9,029 nt of DNA, taken from contig JBGUSX010000133.1 in the NCBI GenBank assembly GCA_045132775.1, forward strand, positions 1 to 9,029, read 5' to 3'. The notes beneath the pieces are model-generated. The model had not been told where the DNA came from. It saw only the letters and a list, made by a program, of their open reading frames with translations, and ran no database searches. The stretch's first letter is position 1. Each line of letters opens with the position of its first letter. This DNA is from SVTX01 sp045132775. Lineage in GTDB: Bacteria; Bacillota; Clostridia; Oscillospirales; CAG-272. A program made the position numbers and the translations under genes. Shown here piece by piece: positions 1 through 5,637 of this stretch.

Positions 1-51
1 CAAACGACTATTAAACCCTTATGGCTAAAGAAGAAACAAATACTTTAGATC

Positions 52-71
52 GGGAGGAGCAAGCACCTCCC
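52..71. repeat. GC-rich palindromic repeat (hairpin)
   Basis: GGGAGG (52-57) pairs with CCTCCC (66-71). The interior GC/GC pair (59-60 with 63-64) allows a further short stem past an A-A mismatch. The form, a G-rich arm, short loop and C-rich arm followed by CTACGG, resembles short dispersed palindromes common between genes in gut Clostridia; that resemblance is from memory. It could act as a weak terminator for the minus-strand operon, but the downstream T-richness is poor. Confidence 0.5.
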
Positions 72-137
72 CTACGGTGTGTGAGAGACGTGCGTTTGGT
101 AGCCGTGGCGGTAATTTAAATCGTTTGTCCAATAGCA

Positions 138-162
138 ACACACCGACAAATCAAAATTTGAA
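138..162 (+). repeat. 25-bp dispersed repeat, copy 1 (inverted relative to copy at 8862-8886)
   Basis: Reading plus, this starts ACACACCGACAAATC and continues AAAATTTGAA. The reverse complement of 8862-8886 starts ACTCACCGCCAAATC with the same ending, so 23 of 25 positions match. It lies just 3' of the ABC ATPase gene, while the other copy is just 5' of murI. The match is too long to be chance in a 9-kb window. The role is unknown, perhaps the edge of a small dispersed intergenic element. Confidence 0.6.
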
Positions 163-169
163 TGTAAAT

Positions 170-757
170 TTACTGCTTCAAATAAATAATTTTCGCACCA
201 AGACGTGTTGCGTCCGCTTCGTCGTGGGTGACTGTGAGGAGATATTTATCCTTCGCGGCTTCGACGAGCAGGCTTGCCATTTTCTCTGCGGTCGCGTCGT
301 CAAGGGCGGAGAAGGGCTCGTCGAGGAGCAAAATGCCCGAATTCGTTGCCTCTGCGTAGGCTAAAAATCGTGCGAAGGCAACTCTTTGTCTCATTCCTCC
401 CGAGAGCTCGGAGGGGATTTTTTTGCCGTCAATTTCCACGTCGAGTCCGACAAGGGAAAGATATTTTTCAGCGAGGGGCCGCAGTTCTTTTTTTAGTACC
501 GCGCACACGTTGTCGAGTGCGGTCTTCCAAGGGAGAAGTCGTGACTCCTGAAACATATATGCGACGTTTTCACCGCCTCTGTCAAACTCGCCCGAGTCGG
601 CTCTCTCAAGCCCTGCGGCGATGCGAAGAAGCGTTGTTTTTCCGCATCCCGACTCTCCCATTATCACGGTGGGGGAGTTTTTTGTCAATACAAGTGAAAA
701 ATCATTGAGCACGGTGTTATCACCGTATTTTTTTGATATATTCTTGAATTCAGGCAT
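170..757 (-). CDS. ABC transporter ATP-binding protein (SsuB/TauB-like, NitT/TauT family)
   Basis: This is the cytoplasmic ATPase subunit that drives import through the neighbouring permease. It is 195 residues from the chosen start. Visible motifs in order are Walker A GESGCGKTT (34-42), the Q-loop in FQESRLLPW (69-77), which is typical of the SsuB/TauB group, the signature LSGGMRQR (118-125), Walker B ILLLDEPFSALD (142-153), and the switch histidine in THDE (H178). All catalytic elements are intact. It is shorter than common SsuB/TauB proteins (about 250 residues), ending soon after the H-loop region, so it is close to a minimal nucleotide-binding domain. The frame is open to 820, but that extension crosses a hairpin repeat. 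The ATG at 757 has a GGAG six bases upstream and starts at the conserved domain edge; the ATG at 769 is the alternative. It is the last gene of the regulator/binding protein/permease/ATPase unit, 110 bp after the permease. The substrate is not readable from this subunit. Confidence 0.93.
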   Translation of the reverse strand: MPEFKNISKKYGDNTVLNDFSLVLTKNSPTVIMGESGCGKTTLLRIAAGLERADSGEFDRGGENVAYMFQESRLLPWKTALDNVCAVLKKELRPLAEKYLSLVGLDVEIDGKKIPSELSGGMRQRVAFARFLAYAEATNSGILLLDEPFSALDDATAEKMASLLVEAAKDKYLLTVTHDEADATRLGAKIIYLKQ

Positions 758-763
758 TTTAAT

Positions 764-767
764 CTCC
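764..767 (-). promoter_or_regulatory. Ribosome binding site choosing the ATPase start at 757
   Basis: On the minus strand, GGAG is followed by ATTAAA and then ATG. This six-base spacing favours the ATG at 757 over the ATG at 769, which contributes its own G to the same GGAG and has only part of the hairpin GTGGCGG upstream. Confidence 0.65.
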
Positions 768-770
768 ATT

Positions 771-786
771 CCGCCACTTGTGGCGG
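771..786. repeat. Perfect 7-bp-stem palindrome in the permease/ATPase gap
   Basis: CCGCCAC (771-777), a TT loop, and GTGGCGG (780-786) are perfectly complementary. It sits directly before the ATPase start, between two genes of one operon. No U-tract follows on either strand, so it is not a classical terminator. It could modulate translation of the ATPase or protect the upstream mRNA, or simply be part of an inserted repeat together with the hairpin at 804-825. Confidence 0.6.
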
Positions 787-803
787 TACAAATAGTAATC
801 AAT

Positions 804-825
804 GAATTTTGCTTCAGCAAAATTC
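804..825. repeat. AT-rich hairpin in the permease/ATPase gap
   Basis: GAATTTTGC (804-812), a TTCA loop and GCAAAATTC (817-825) form a perfect 9-bp stem. On the minus strand it is followed by ATTGATTACTATTTG, which is T-rich but interrupted. It may be a leaky intra-operon attenuator or half of a small repeat element that also includes 771-786. Confidence 0.55.
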
Positions 826-867
826 GCGCGTGAAAAAGGTTTATTCACTGCAAGGCGGAAGTAACTT

Positions 868-1632
868 TCACGCTTCCTCCTTTTGCTCCTCGGGGGTGTT
901 TTTCATTGCCTTTTTCAATACGAACACCATAGTTTTCTCAATTATGACACTCAAAATTACCACGACTACGGTCCAGGCAAAGAGGTCGGTGGTCTCGAGC
1001 AAAATTTTGGAGTCCGAGATCATTTTTCCTATCGAAACGATAGGCTGGAGGAGCACCTCTGCGGCGATCCCCGCCTTCCAAGCCATACCGAGCGAGGCTT
1101 TGAGCGCTGCTAAAAAATAGGGCGAAATGCTCTGCAGATAGATATGCTTTATCTTGTCCGCGCGGCTCATCTTATAGACCTTTGCCATTTCAAGAAGGCT
1201 GCGGTCGGTATTACGTATTCCTGTCTCAACGTTCGTCCAGACGACCGGAGTGACCATCATAAGCGCGATGATGAGCGGTGTGATATCCCTGCTTATCCAA
1301 AGTACCATAAGGATTATGAAGGACGCGACGGGGGTGGATTTCACTACTGCCAAAAGCGGCGCAAAGATATCCCTTGCTATGCGCGAGAATGCCGTGAGCA
1401 GTCCTCCGAGCGCGCCGATAAGCGTGCCTATCACCATTCCTGCGAGTATACGGAGAAGGGAAAGTCCGACTGTCAGATAAAAGTCGGATGTAAGCATGAG
1501 CTCGAAAAGCCGCACTGCCACTGCGACGGGCGAGGGGAAGAGGAGCTCTTTTCCTATTATCATTGACACGATCTGCCATATCCCAAGCCAGAGCAGAGAT
1601 ATGGCAGTGTATTTACAGAGCTTTTTTATCAT
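868..1632 (-). CDS. ABC transporter permease (SsuC/TauC-like, BPD_transp_1 family)
   Basis: This is the integral membrane subunit of the importer, 254 residues, which is the usual size for the SsuC/TauC group. Hydrophobic segments are visible at about residues 8-26, 58-80, 91-113, 117-136 and 216-239, with a further moderately hydrophobic stretch near 175-200. The cytoplasmic EAA-type coupling loop runs from about 147 to 185 (LLEMAKVYKMSRADK, then the helix ending ALKASLGMAWKAGIAAE). This loop contacts the ATPase. The C-terminus is short, charged and cytoplasmic. The start codon overlaps the stop of the binding-protein gene in an ATGA arrangement (1629-1632), and no strong ribosome site is seen, so translation is probably coupled to the upstream gene. 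Subfamily is clear; substrate (sulfonate, taurine, nitrate, thiamine precursor or other) cannot be told from this subunit. Confidence 0.93.
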   Translation of the reverse strand: MIKKLCKYTAISLLWLGIWQIVSMIIGKELLFPSPVAVAVRLFELMLTSDFYLTVGLSLLRILAGMVIGTLIGALGGLLTAFSRIARDIFAPLLAVVKSTPVASFIILMVLWISRDITPLIIALMMVTPVVWTNVETGIRNTDRSLLEMAKVYKMSRADKIKHIYLQSISPYFLAALKASLGMAWKAGIAAEVLLQPIVSIGKMISDSKILLETTDLFAWTVVVVILSVIIEKTMVFVLKKAMKNTPEEQKEEA

Positions 1633-2609
1633 TTTGCAAGGTAGATATTGCTATCCGGAACTGCTCCGCCGACTGCCGCGGGATTGACCGCGTGGAGCTT
1701 GGTGAAGAAGACGCTCAACGCTTCTGCCATCTCCGAGCCGTCGATATAGACGATATTGCACTTCGGGATCGCTTTTTCAGCAACGGGAGCCTTTGCAAAG
1801 ATACCTGCCGCTACGATCATTTCGGATGCTTCCTTGGGGCTCTCGTTTGTGAAGTCGATGGATGCCTTGTAGTCCTCAAGGAACCTTTCAAGCTCCTTCG
1901 GATGAGCCTCTGCCCATTCGGTACGGACTACGATACAGCCCTGCATGAGTGTATTTTCGCCGTAAGCCTTTTCCCACTCCGCAGTGAGATCAAGGGGAGT
2001 TTTGAGGTCCTTGTTTGCAACTCTTGCCGCACTTGCGAGGGGCTCAGGGAGTACCGCGATCTTCGCTTCACCCGATGCGAGCGCCTTCTGAACGTCTGCG
2101 GGCTCGGTGAGGGTCTGGAGAGTTACGTCCTCGCCCACCTTGAGGCTGTTGGCTTTGAGGATTGCTTCGAATATATATGCGGGGTTGTTTGCGGGGCAAT
2201 ATACGGTCTTACCCTTGAGGTCTGCGATGCTTGTCACTTCCTCGCCGTTGGTCATAAGGTAGAGGACACCGAGGGTGTTGACTGCCGCTATCCTGATAGC
2301 TCCGCCACTCTTTTTGTAGAGAGCTGCCGCGGCATTTGTGGGGAGAGCGGCGATGTCGATCGAGCCGTTGATAAGTCCTGCGTTGATGTTTGCGGGGGCG
2401 GTGTCAACTGCGAAATTATAGTTGAGCTCGCTGTTTCCGTTCTTTGTGTCGTTTATCATTTTCGCCGCGCCAAAGCCTGTCGTTCCGTTGAGGACGGTCA
2501 CGTTTATTTCAAGCTCCTTATCTATCTTCGCGCCCGAGCATGACGCAAGGACGAAGGGGAGGACGAGTACGAGTGCTAAACAAAGTGTGATGAGTCTGAT
2601 CTTTTTCAT
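1629..2609 (-). CDS. Lipoprotein substrate-binding protein of NitT/TauT-type ABC importer
   Basis: This is the extracellular receptor of the importer, anchored by lipid to the outer face of the membrane. Its 326 residues begin with a lipoprotein signal: a positive start (MKKIR), a hydrophobic core (residues 6-20) and a lipobox LASC (21-24) with Cys24 as the predicted lipidated residue. The mature protein has the periplasmic-binding fold pattern of the SsuA/TauA/NMT1 group: a first strand EINVTVLNG, a GSIDIAALPTNAAAAL segment (about 81-96), the hinge region around LKGKTVYCP (about 131-139), and an EAKIAVLPEPLAS segment (about 177-189). The GxxDIA...T and AVLPEP segments usually line the ligand cleft in this group. 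The start at 2609 is supported by AAAGG upstream and by the signal peptide. It begins 22 bp after the regulator gene and overlaps the permease by 4 bp. Ligand is unknown. Confidence 0.93.
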   Translation of the reverse strand: MKKIRLITLCLALVLVLPFVLASCSGAKIDKELEINVTVLNGTTGFGAAKMINDTKNGNSELNYNFAVDTAPANINAGLINGSIDIAALPTNAAAALYKKSGGAIRIAAVNTLGVLYLMTNGEEVTSIADLKGKTVYCPANNPAYIFEAILKANSLKVGEDVTLQTLTEPADVQKALASGEAKIAVLPEPLASAARVANKDLKTPLDLTAEWEKAYGENTLMQGCIVVRTEWAEAHPKELERFLEDYKASIDFTNESPKEASEMIVAAGIFAKAPVAEKAIPKCNIVYIDGSEMAEALSVFFTKLHAVNPAAVGGAVPDSNIYLAK

Positions 2610-2631
2610 GTTTTTTGCCTTTCTTTATTGG

Positions 2632-3330
2632 TTAGTTATTATATTTTATGAGCATTTGCTCTTTTGATACAAGTGTAATGTTTTTCCCGTCGCGCGTGAT
2701 GAATCCGTCCGCCTCGAGTTTGTCTGCGGCGCGATAGAGCGACGCGCGCCCGAGGTTGAGCATTTCTGCAAGTGAATTCATAGGCACGGGGAGGGTAAAG
2801 GAGTCGCTTCCGATCTCGCTTGCGTGTGAGTCGAGAAATACCGCGAGGCGACGCTCCGCGCTTCCCGCCGTGAGTGTTACTATCTTTTTATTAAGGTAGC
2901 AGATCTTATTTGACAAAAAAGAAATGTAGTTGTGAAGTATCGCGCTGTCGCTCTCAAGCAGTTTTTTGAAATTTGCGGCGGATATCTCGACCGTTTCACA
3001 TTTTTTGTCGGCTATAATTCGGCTGACGAAGCTTTCGTCGGAGAAGAGGTTTGCAACACCGACCGTTTTGCCCTCACCGAGCCTGCGGAGGAGCATTGAG
3101 CGCGAGGAGTCCGCGGTGTAGACCGAAGCCTCGCCCGAGCGGATGATTATCAGCTTTTTTTCATCTGCTTCGGGGGAGTAGACCACGTCGCCCGTTGCAT
3201 ACGTGTGACAGTGAAAATCGCCGCTTTGTATGCTTGACTCCAGCTTCTCGGTATCCGCACCGCGAAAGAGGGGCAGAGAGAGGAGCAGGTCAAGAGTGTC
3301 GTTTTCGCATTTTTGGCATTTGTTTGACAT
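2632..3330 (-). CDS. Crp/Fnr family transcriptional regulator, likely controls its own ABC operon
   Basis: This is a 232-residue regulator with an N-terminal cyclic-nucleotide-binding-type beta barrel (about 19-125), a dimer helix (about 126-155) and a C-terminal winged helix-turn-helix (about 156-225). The DNA-reading part is MNSLAEMLNLGRASLYRAAD (184-203). The barrel lacks the usual cAMP pocket signature (GE...RS/T), reading VGVANLFSDESFVSRIIA instead, so cAMP is an unlikely effector. It has five cysteines: Cys5 and Cys8 in a CxxC at the N-terminus (MSNKCQKC), then Cys41, Cys111 and Cys144. The frame is open to 3483, but that extension covers the promoter; the ATG at 3330 has GGAG (3338-3341) at good spacing. 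It is the first gene of the unit with the importer genes. A dyad over the predicted start of transcription is its likely operator. Effector is unknown. Confidence 0.9.
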   Translation of the reverse strand: MSNKCQKCENDTLDLLLSLPLFRGADTEKLESSIQSGDFHCHTYATGDVVYSPEADEKKLIIIRSGEASVYTADSSRSMLLRRLGEGKTVGVANLFSDESFVSRIIADKKCETVEISAANFKKLLESDSAILHNYISFLSNKICYLNKKIVTLTAGSAERRLAVFLDSHASEIGSDSFTLPVPMNSLAEMLNLGRASLYRAADKLEADGFITRDGKNITLVSKEQMLIKYNN

Positions 3331-3346
3331 AAAAAATCTCCAAAAG

Positions 3347-3362
3347 TGTCTCATTTGATACA
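3347..3362. promoter_or_regulatory. Candidate Crp/Fnr-type operator overlapping the transcription start
   Basis: TGTCTC-ATTT-GATACA is a 16-bp dyad whose six-base arms match at five of six pairs (mismatch at 3350/3359); the central ATTT adds one more A-T pair. The layout TGTnTC-N4-GAnACA has the size and spacing of Crp/Fnr-family sites. It starts two bases past the -10 of the minus promoter and covers the expected start point (near 3358), a position typical of repression. The gene immediately downstream is a Crp/Fnr regulator, so self-repression is the simplest reading. Confidence 0.6.
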
Positions 3363-3364
3363 TT

Positions 3365-3393
3365 ATTTTACCATTTTTATATTCGCTTGTCAA
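3365..3393 (-). promoter_or_regulatory. Housekeeping promoter of the regulator/ABC operon
   Basis: On the minus strand, TTGACA (3388-3393) is followed by a 17-bp spacer and TAAAAT (3365-3370). The -35 is a perfect consensus and the -10 differs by one base. The predicted start near 3358 leaves a leader of about 28 bases carrying the GGAG of the regulator gene. Confidence 0.8.
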
Positions 3394-3441
3394 TAGGAAA
3401 AAAAGATTTTTTACGTATAATACAAAAAAATGCAAAACTCC

Positions 3442-3470
3442 TTTACAAAAATTGATATTTATGATATAAT
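3442..3470 (+). promoter_or_regulatory. Extended -10 promoter of the sugar-nucleotide genes
   Basis: TTTACA (3442-3447), a 17-bp spacer and TATAAT (3465-3470), with TGA directly before the -10 giving an extended TGnTATAAT. A second TATAAT occurs at 3472-3477. The predicted start near 3477 leaves a leader of about 55 bases before the nucleotidyltransferase ATG at 3533. The -35 is 48 bp from that of the divergent operon, so the two promoters are back to back. Confidence 0.8.
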
Positions 3471-3485
3471 ATATAATTGGCAACG

Positions 3486-3499
3486 TGCGTGTGCACGCA
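3486..3499. promoter_or_regulatory. Small dyad in the leader of the nucleotidyltransferase gene
   Basis: TGCGTG and CACGCA are perfectly complementary around a two-base TG centre. The dyad is about 10 bases past the predicted start of transcription. It could be an operator for an unlinked repressor of the sugar genes or a short RNA hairpin at the 5' end of the message. Its GC-rich make-up stands out in an otherwise AT-rich leader. Confidence 0.4.
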
Positions 3500-3532
3500 A
3501 TTCAATGTCGACAAAGACGGAAAGGATTTTTT

Positions 3533-4435
3533 ATGACTCTCGTTATTCTTGCGGCGGGCATGGGCTCGCGTTACGGAGGACTCAAGCAGATCGATCCCAT
3601 TACCGAAAACGGCGAATTTATTATTGATTTTTCAATTTACGATGCGGTGAAGGCGGGCTTTGACAAGGTCGTTTTCATCATAAAGGAAGAAAACCTCGAG
3701 GCATTCCGCGAGACAGTCGGTGCTCGCGTTGAGCCTTACGTTAAGGTTGAATACGCATTCCAGGAGCTTCACAAGCTTCCCGAGGGCTTCTCGATTCCCG
3801 AGGGCAGAGTAAAGCCTTGGGGCACATCTCACGCGCTCCTTTGCGCCGAAGAGTTCATTGATGACAATTTTGCAGTCATCAACGCTGACGATTTCTACGG
3901 ACGTGATGCGTTCGTTAAGCTTGCGGCTCATCTTAAGTCTATTAAGGAGACCGACACGAATTACTGTATGATCGGCTACATTCTCCGCAACACCCTGACC
4001 GAAAACGGCACGGTCTCGCGCGGAAAATGCGAGACGACGGCTGACGGTATGCTCGAATCCATTAACGAGCTTACAAAGATCAAGACCAACGGTCCCGACG
4101 CGCTCTACCTCAACGCAAACGATGAGTGGGAGCATCTTGCGGGAAATACCGTTGTTTCGATGAACTGCTGGGGACTTACTCCCGCGATCTTCGAGCCTCT
4201 TCACGAGGGATTTGTCAACTTCCTTTCGGGCGAGGGAGGAAAGGCACTCAAGAGCGAGTATTATCTTCCCGGTGCGGTCGACGAGATGATGCACGCAGGT
4301 CAGTGCGACGTTAAGGTATATCCTACGACTGCTTGCTGGTACGGTGTGACCTATTCGGAGGACAAGCCGAGCGTGGTCGCATCCATCAAGGGACTCATTG
4401 ACAGCGGCGAATATCCCGAAAAGCTTTGGAAGTAA
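3533..4435 (+). CDS. Sugar-1-phosphate nucleotidyltransferase (NDP-sugar pyrophosphorylase family)
   Basis: This 300-residue enzyme is predicted to join a sugar-1-phosphate to a nucleotide, probably UTP, with release of pyrophosphate in the cytoplasm. The N-terminal nucleotide-binding motif is LAAGMGSRYGGLKQ (6-19). PWGTSHALLCA (95-105) matches the base-contacting region, and NADDFYG (117-123) holds the metal-binding aspartate. A conserved-looking block CWYGVTYSEDKP (268-279) closes the protein. This variant, with YGGLKQ and an N-terminal position in a gene pair with a NahK-like kinase, recalls uncharacterised enzymes common in Bacteroides and gut Clostridia; that is from memory. The start at 3533 has AAAGGA six bases upstream. 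It leads the transcription unit and is followed after 50 bp by the kinase, so it most likely uses the kinase product. The exact sugar and nucleotide are unproven; it replaces GalT in the logic of the cluster. Confidence 0.88.
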   Translation: MTLVILAAGMGSRYGGLKQIDPITENGEFIIDFSIYDAVKAGFDKVVFIIKEENLEAFRETVGARVEPYVKVEYAFQELHKLPEGFSIPEGRVKPWGTSHALLCAEEFIDDNFAVINADDFYGRDAFVKLAAHLKSIKETDTNYCMIGYILRNTLTENGTVSRGKCETTADGMLESINELTKIKTNGPDALYLNANDEWEHLAGNTVVSMNCWGLTPAIFEPLHEGFVNFLSGEGGKALKSEYYLPGAVDEMMHAGQCDVKVYPTTACWYGVTYSEDKPSVVASIKGLIDSGEYPEKLWK

Positions 4436-4485
4436 TGTAATATTTACGCGTTTCCCCGAAAAATATATTTATTTGGAGAACAAAT

Positions 4486-5601
4486 ATGGCAAAGAGAATG
4501 ACTAACAAGAGCATCCTTGAAATTGCATCGCATTTCGACCTTTGCGGTGAAGTGCAGGCGGTCAAGGAGTGCCACAGCGGACACATCAACAGCACATACT
4601 TCCTCACCTGCAAAAACGGCAATAGTACAAAACGCTACACCATGCAGATGATAAACACCAACGTGTTCAAAAAGCCTGATGAGGTTATGGAGAATATCGT
4701 AAACGTAACGGGGCACATAAGAGACGGACTTATAAGAGACGGTATTGATCCCGAAAGAAGAACGCTCAACGTCGTTTATACAACGGACGGAAAGTGGGGC
4801 TACGTTGACAGTGACGGAAAGTATTGGAGATTTTACGAGTTTATCGAGGACTCGGACAACTACAATCAGGTAGAGTCGACAGAGATGTTTGAGAAGGTCG
4901 GATTTGCTTTCGGTCATTTCCAGATGCAGCTCAAGGATTTTGACGCGTCGAAGCTTCACGAGACGATACCGAACTTCCACAATACCGAGTGGAGATTCGA
5001 TAACCTTATGAATTCGATGGTAGAAAATAAGGCGGGGAGAGTGCAGAGCGTGCTCCCCGAGCTCAAATTTGCCATTGACAGAAAAGAGATAACGAGCTTT
5101 GTCAATAAGGGGATCGCGGACGGAAGTCTGACCTTGCGCGTTACCCACAACGACACAAAGCTCAATAATATCATGATAGATCACGACACGGGCGAGGGAA
5201 TATGCGTCATAGATCTTGACACGGTTATGCCCGGAAGTGTGCTTGCGGACTTTGGTGACAGCATCCGCTTCGGCGCGTCGAGTGCCGCCGAGGACGAGAC
5301 CGATCTCGACAGAGTGTATTGTCGACTTGATATGTTCGAGGCGTTTGCAAAGGGCTTTATCGAGGGACTTGAGGGATCTCTTTCCGAGAGCGAGATAAGA
5401 GCGCTTCCTATGGGTGCTATCATTCTCACGTACGAGACGGGAATCCGTTTCCTTGCGGATTACCTTGACGGAGATACCTATTTCCGCATCGAATATCCCG
5501 AGCACAATCTCGACCGCGCGCGCAATCAGTTCAAGTTGGTTCTCGATATGGAGCAGAAGCTCTGCGAGATGAACGCGATCGTTGAAAAATATATTAAGTA
5601 A
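4486..5601 (+). CDS. NahK-like anomeric sugar kinase (aminoglycoside phosphotransferase fold)
   Basis: This 371-residue protein belongs to the APH/choline-kinase-like phosphotransferase family and is closest in pattern to N-acetylhexosamine 1-kinase, which phosphorylates GlcNAc or GalNAc at the anomeric carbon using ATP. Visible parts are a loop HSGHINSTYF (30-39) in the position of the ATP-binding loop, the catalytic block THNDTKLNNIM (220-230) with Asp223 as predicted base, and the metal-binding block VIDLDTVMPG (241-250) followed by DFGDSIR (255-261). The length is near that of known NahK enzymes. A GGAG lies eight bases before the ATG. It sits between the nucleotidyltransferase and galE, as in lacto-N-biose pathways of bifidobacteria, though no lacto-N-biose phosphorylase is present here. 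Specificity for N-acetylhexosamine over other hexoses is inferred from family and context only. Such proteins are sometimes mislabelled mucin-desulfating sulfatase. Confidence 0.85.
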   Translation: MAKRMTNKSILEIASHFDLCGEVQAVKECHSGHINSTYFLTCKNGNSTKRYTMQMINTNVFKKPDEVMENIVNVTGHIRDGLIRDGIDPERRTLNVVYTTDGKWGYVDSDGKYWRFYEFIEDSDNYNQVESTEMFEKVGFAFGHFQMQLKDFDASKLHETIPNFHNTEWRFDNLMNSMVENKAGRVQSVLPELKFAIDRKEITSFVNKGIADGSLTLRVTHNDTKLNNIMIDHDTGEGICVIDLDTVMPGSVLADFGDSIRFGASSAAEDETDLDRVYCRLDMFEAFAKGFIEGLEGSLSESEIRALPMGAIILTYETGIRFLADYLDGDTYFRIEYPEHNLDRARNQFKLVLDMEQKLCEMNAIVEKYIK

Positions 5602-5637
5602 TCAAAAACAGTATATAAGTTTCAGGAGGAAAAGAAA

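Larger units (their letters stand above)
1..169. other. Intergenic region at left edge, downstream of the ABC ATPase gene
   Basis: No convincing gene is seen here. The only start-to-stop frame starting at the left end is a 32-codon ORF (21-119, plus) that runs straight through the palindrome at 52-71 and has no clear ribosome site. The stretch contains that palindrome and a 25-bp sequence (138-162) that recurs inverted at the other end of the window. No hairpin followed by a clean U-tract is seen for the minus-strand operon ending at 170, so how that operon terminates is unclear. Confidence 0.6.

Noticed and set aside
21..119. 32-codon plus-strand ORF (MAKEETNTLDREEQ...)
   Set aside because: It passes through the GC-rich palindrome at 52-71, lacks a clear Shine-Dalgarno and has no domain; most likely not translated.
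77..364. Plus-strand open frame (95 codons) at the left edge
   Set aside because: Its second half is antisense to the ATPase Walker B/H-loop region, and it starts inside repeat-like sequence without a ribosome site.
1563..2543. Long plus-strand open frame (326 codons) opposite the binding-protein gene
   Set aside because: It is antisense to a clear lipoprotein gene, has no ribosome site and no recognisable domain; its openness follows from the codon choice of the real gene.
3393..3421. Second possible plus-strand promoter with TATAAT at 3416-3421
   Set aside because: No acceptable -35 at 16-18 bp; the nearest TTGTCA is 23 bp away and belongs to the opposite-strand -35.
3331..3483. N-terminal extension of the Crp/Fnr protein to 3483
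   Set aside because: The extension covers the promoter, operator and leader; the ATG at 3330 has a proper GGAG and starts at the domain.
4444..5505. Long minus-strand open frame (353 codons) opposite the kinase gene
   Set aside because: The plus strand carries the intact kinase motifs. The antisense product has no familiar motif and no start signals.
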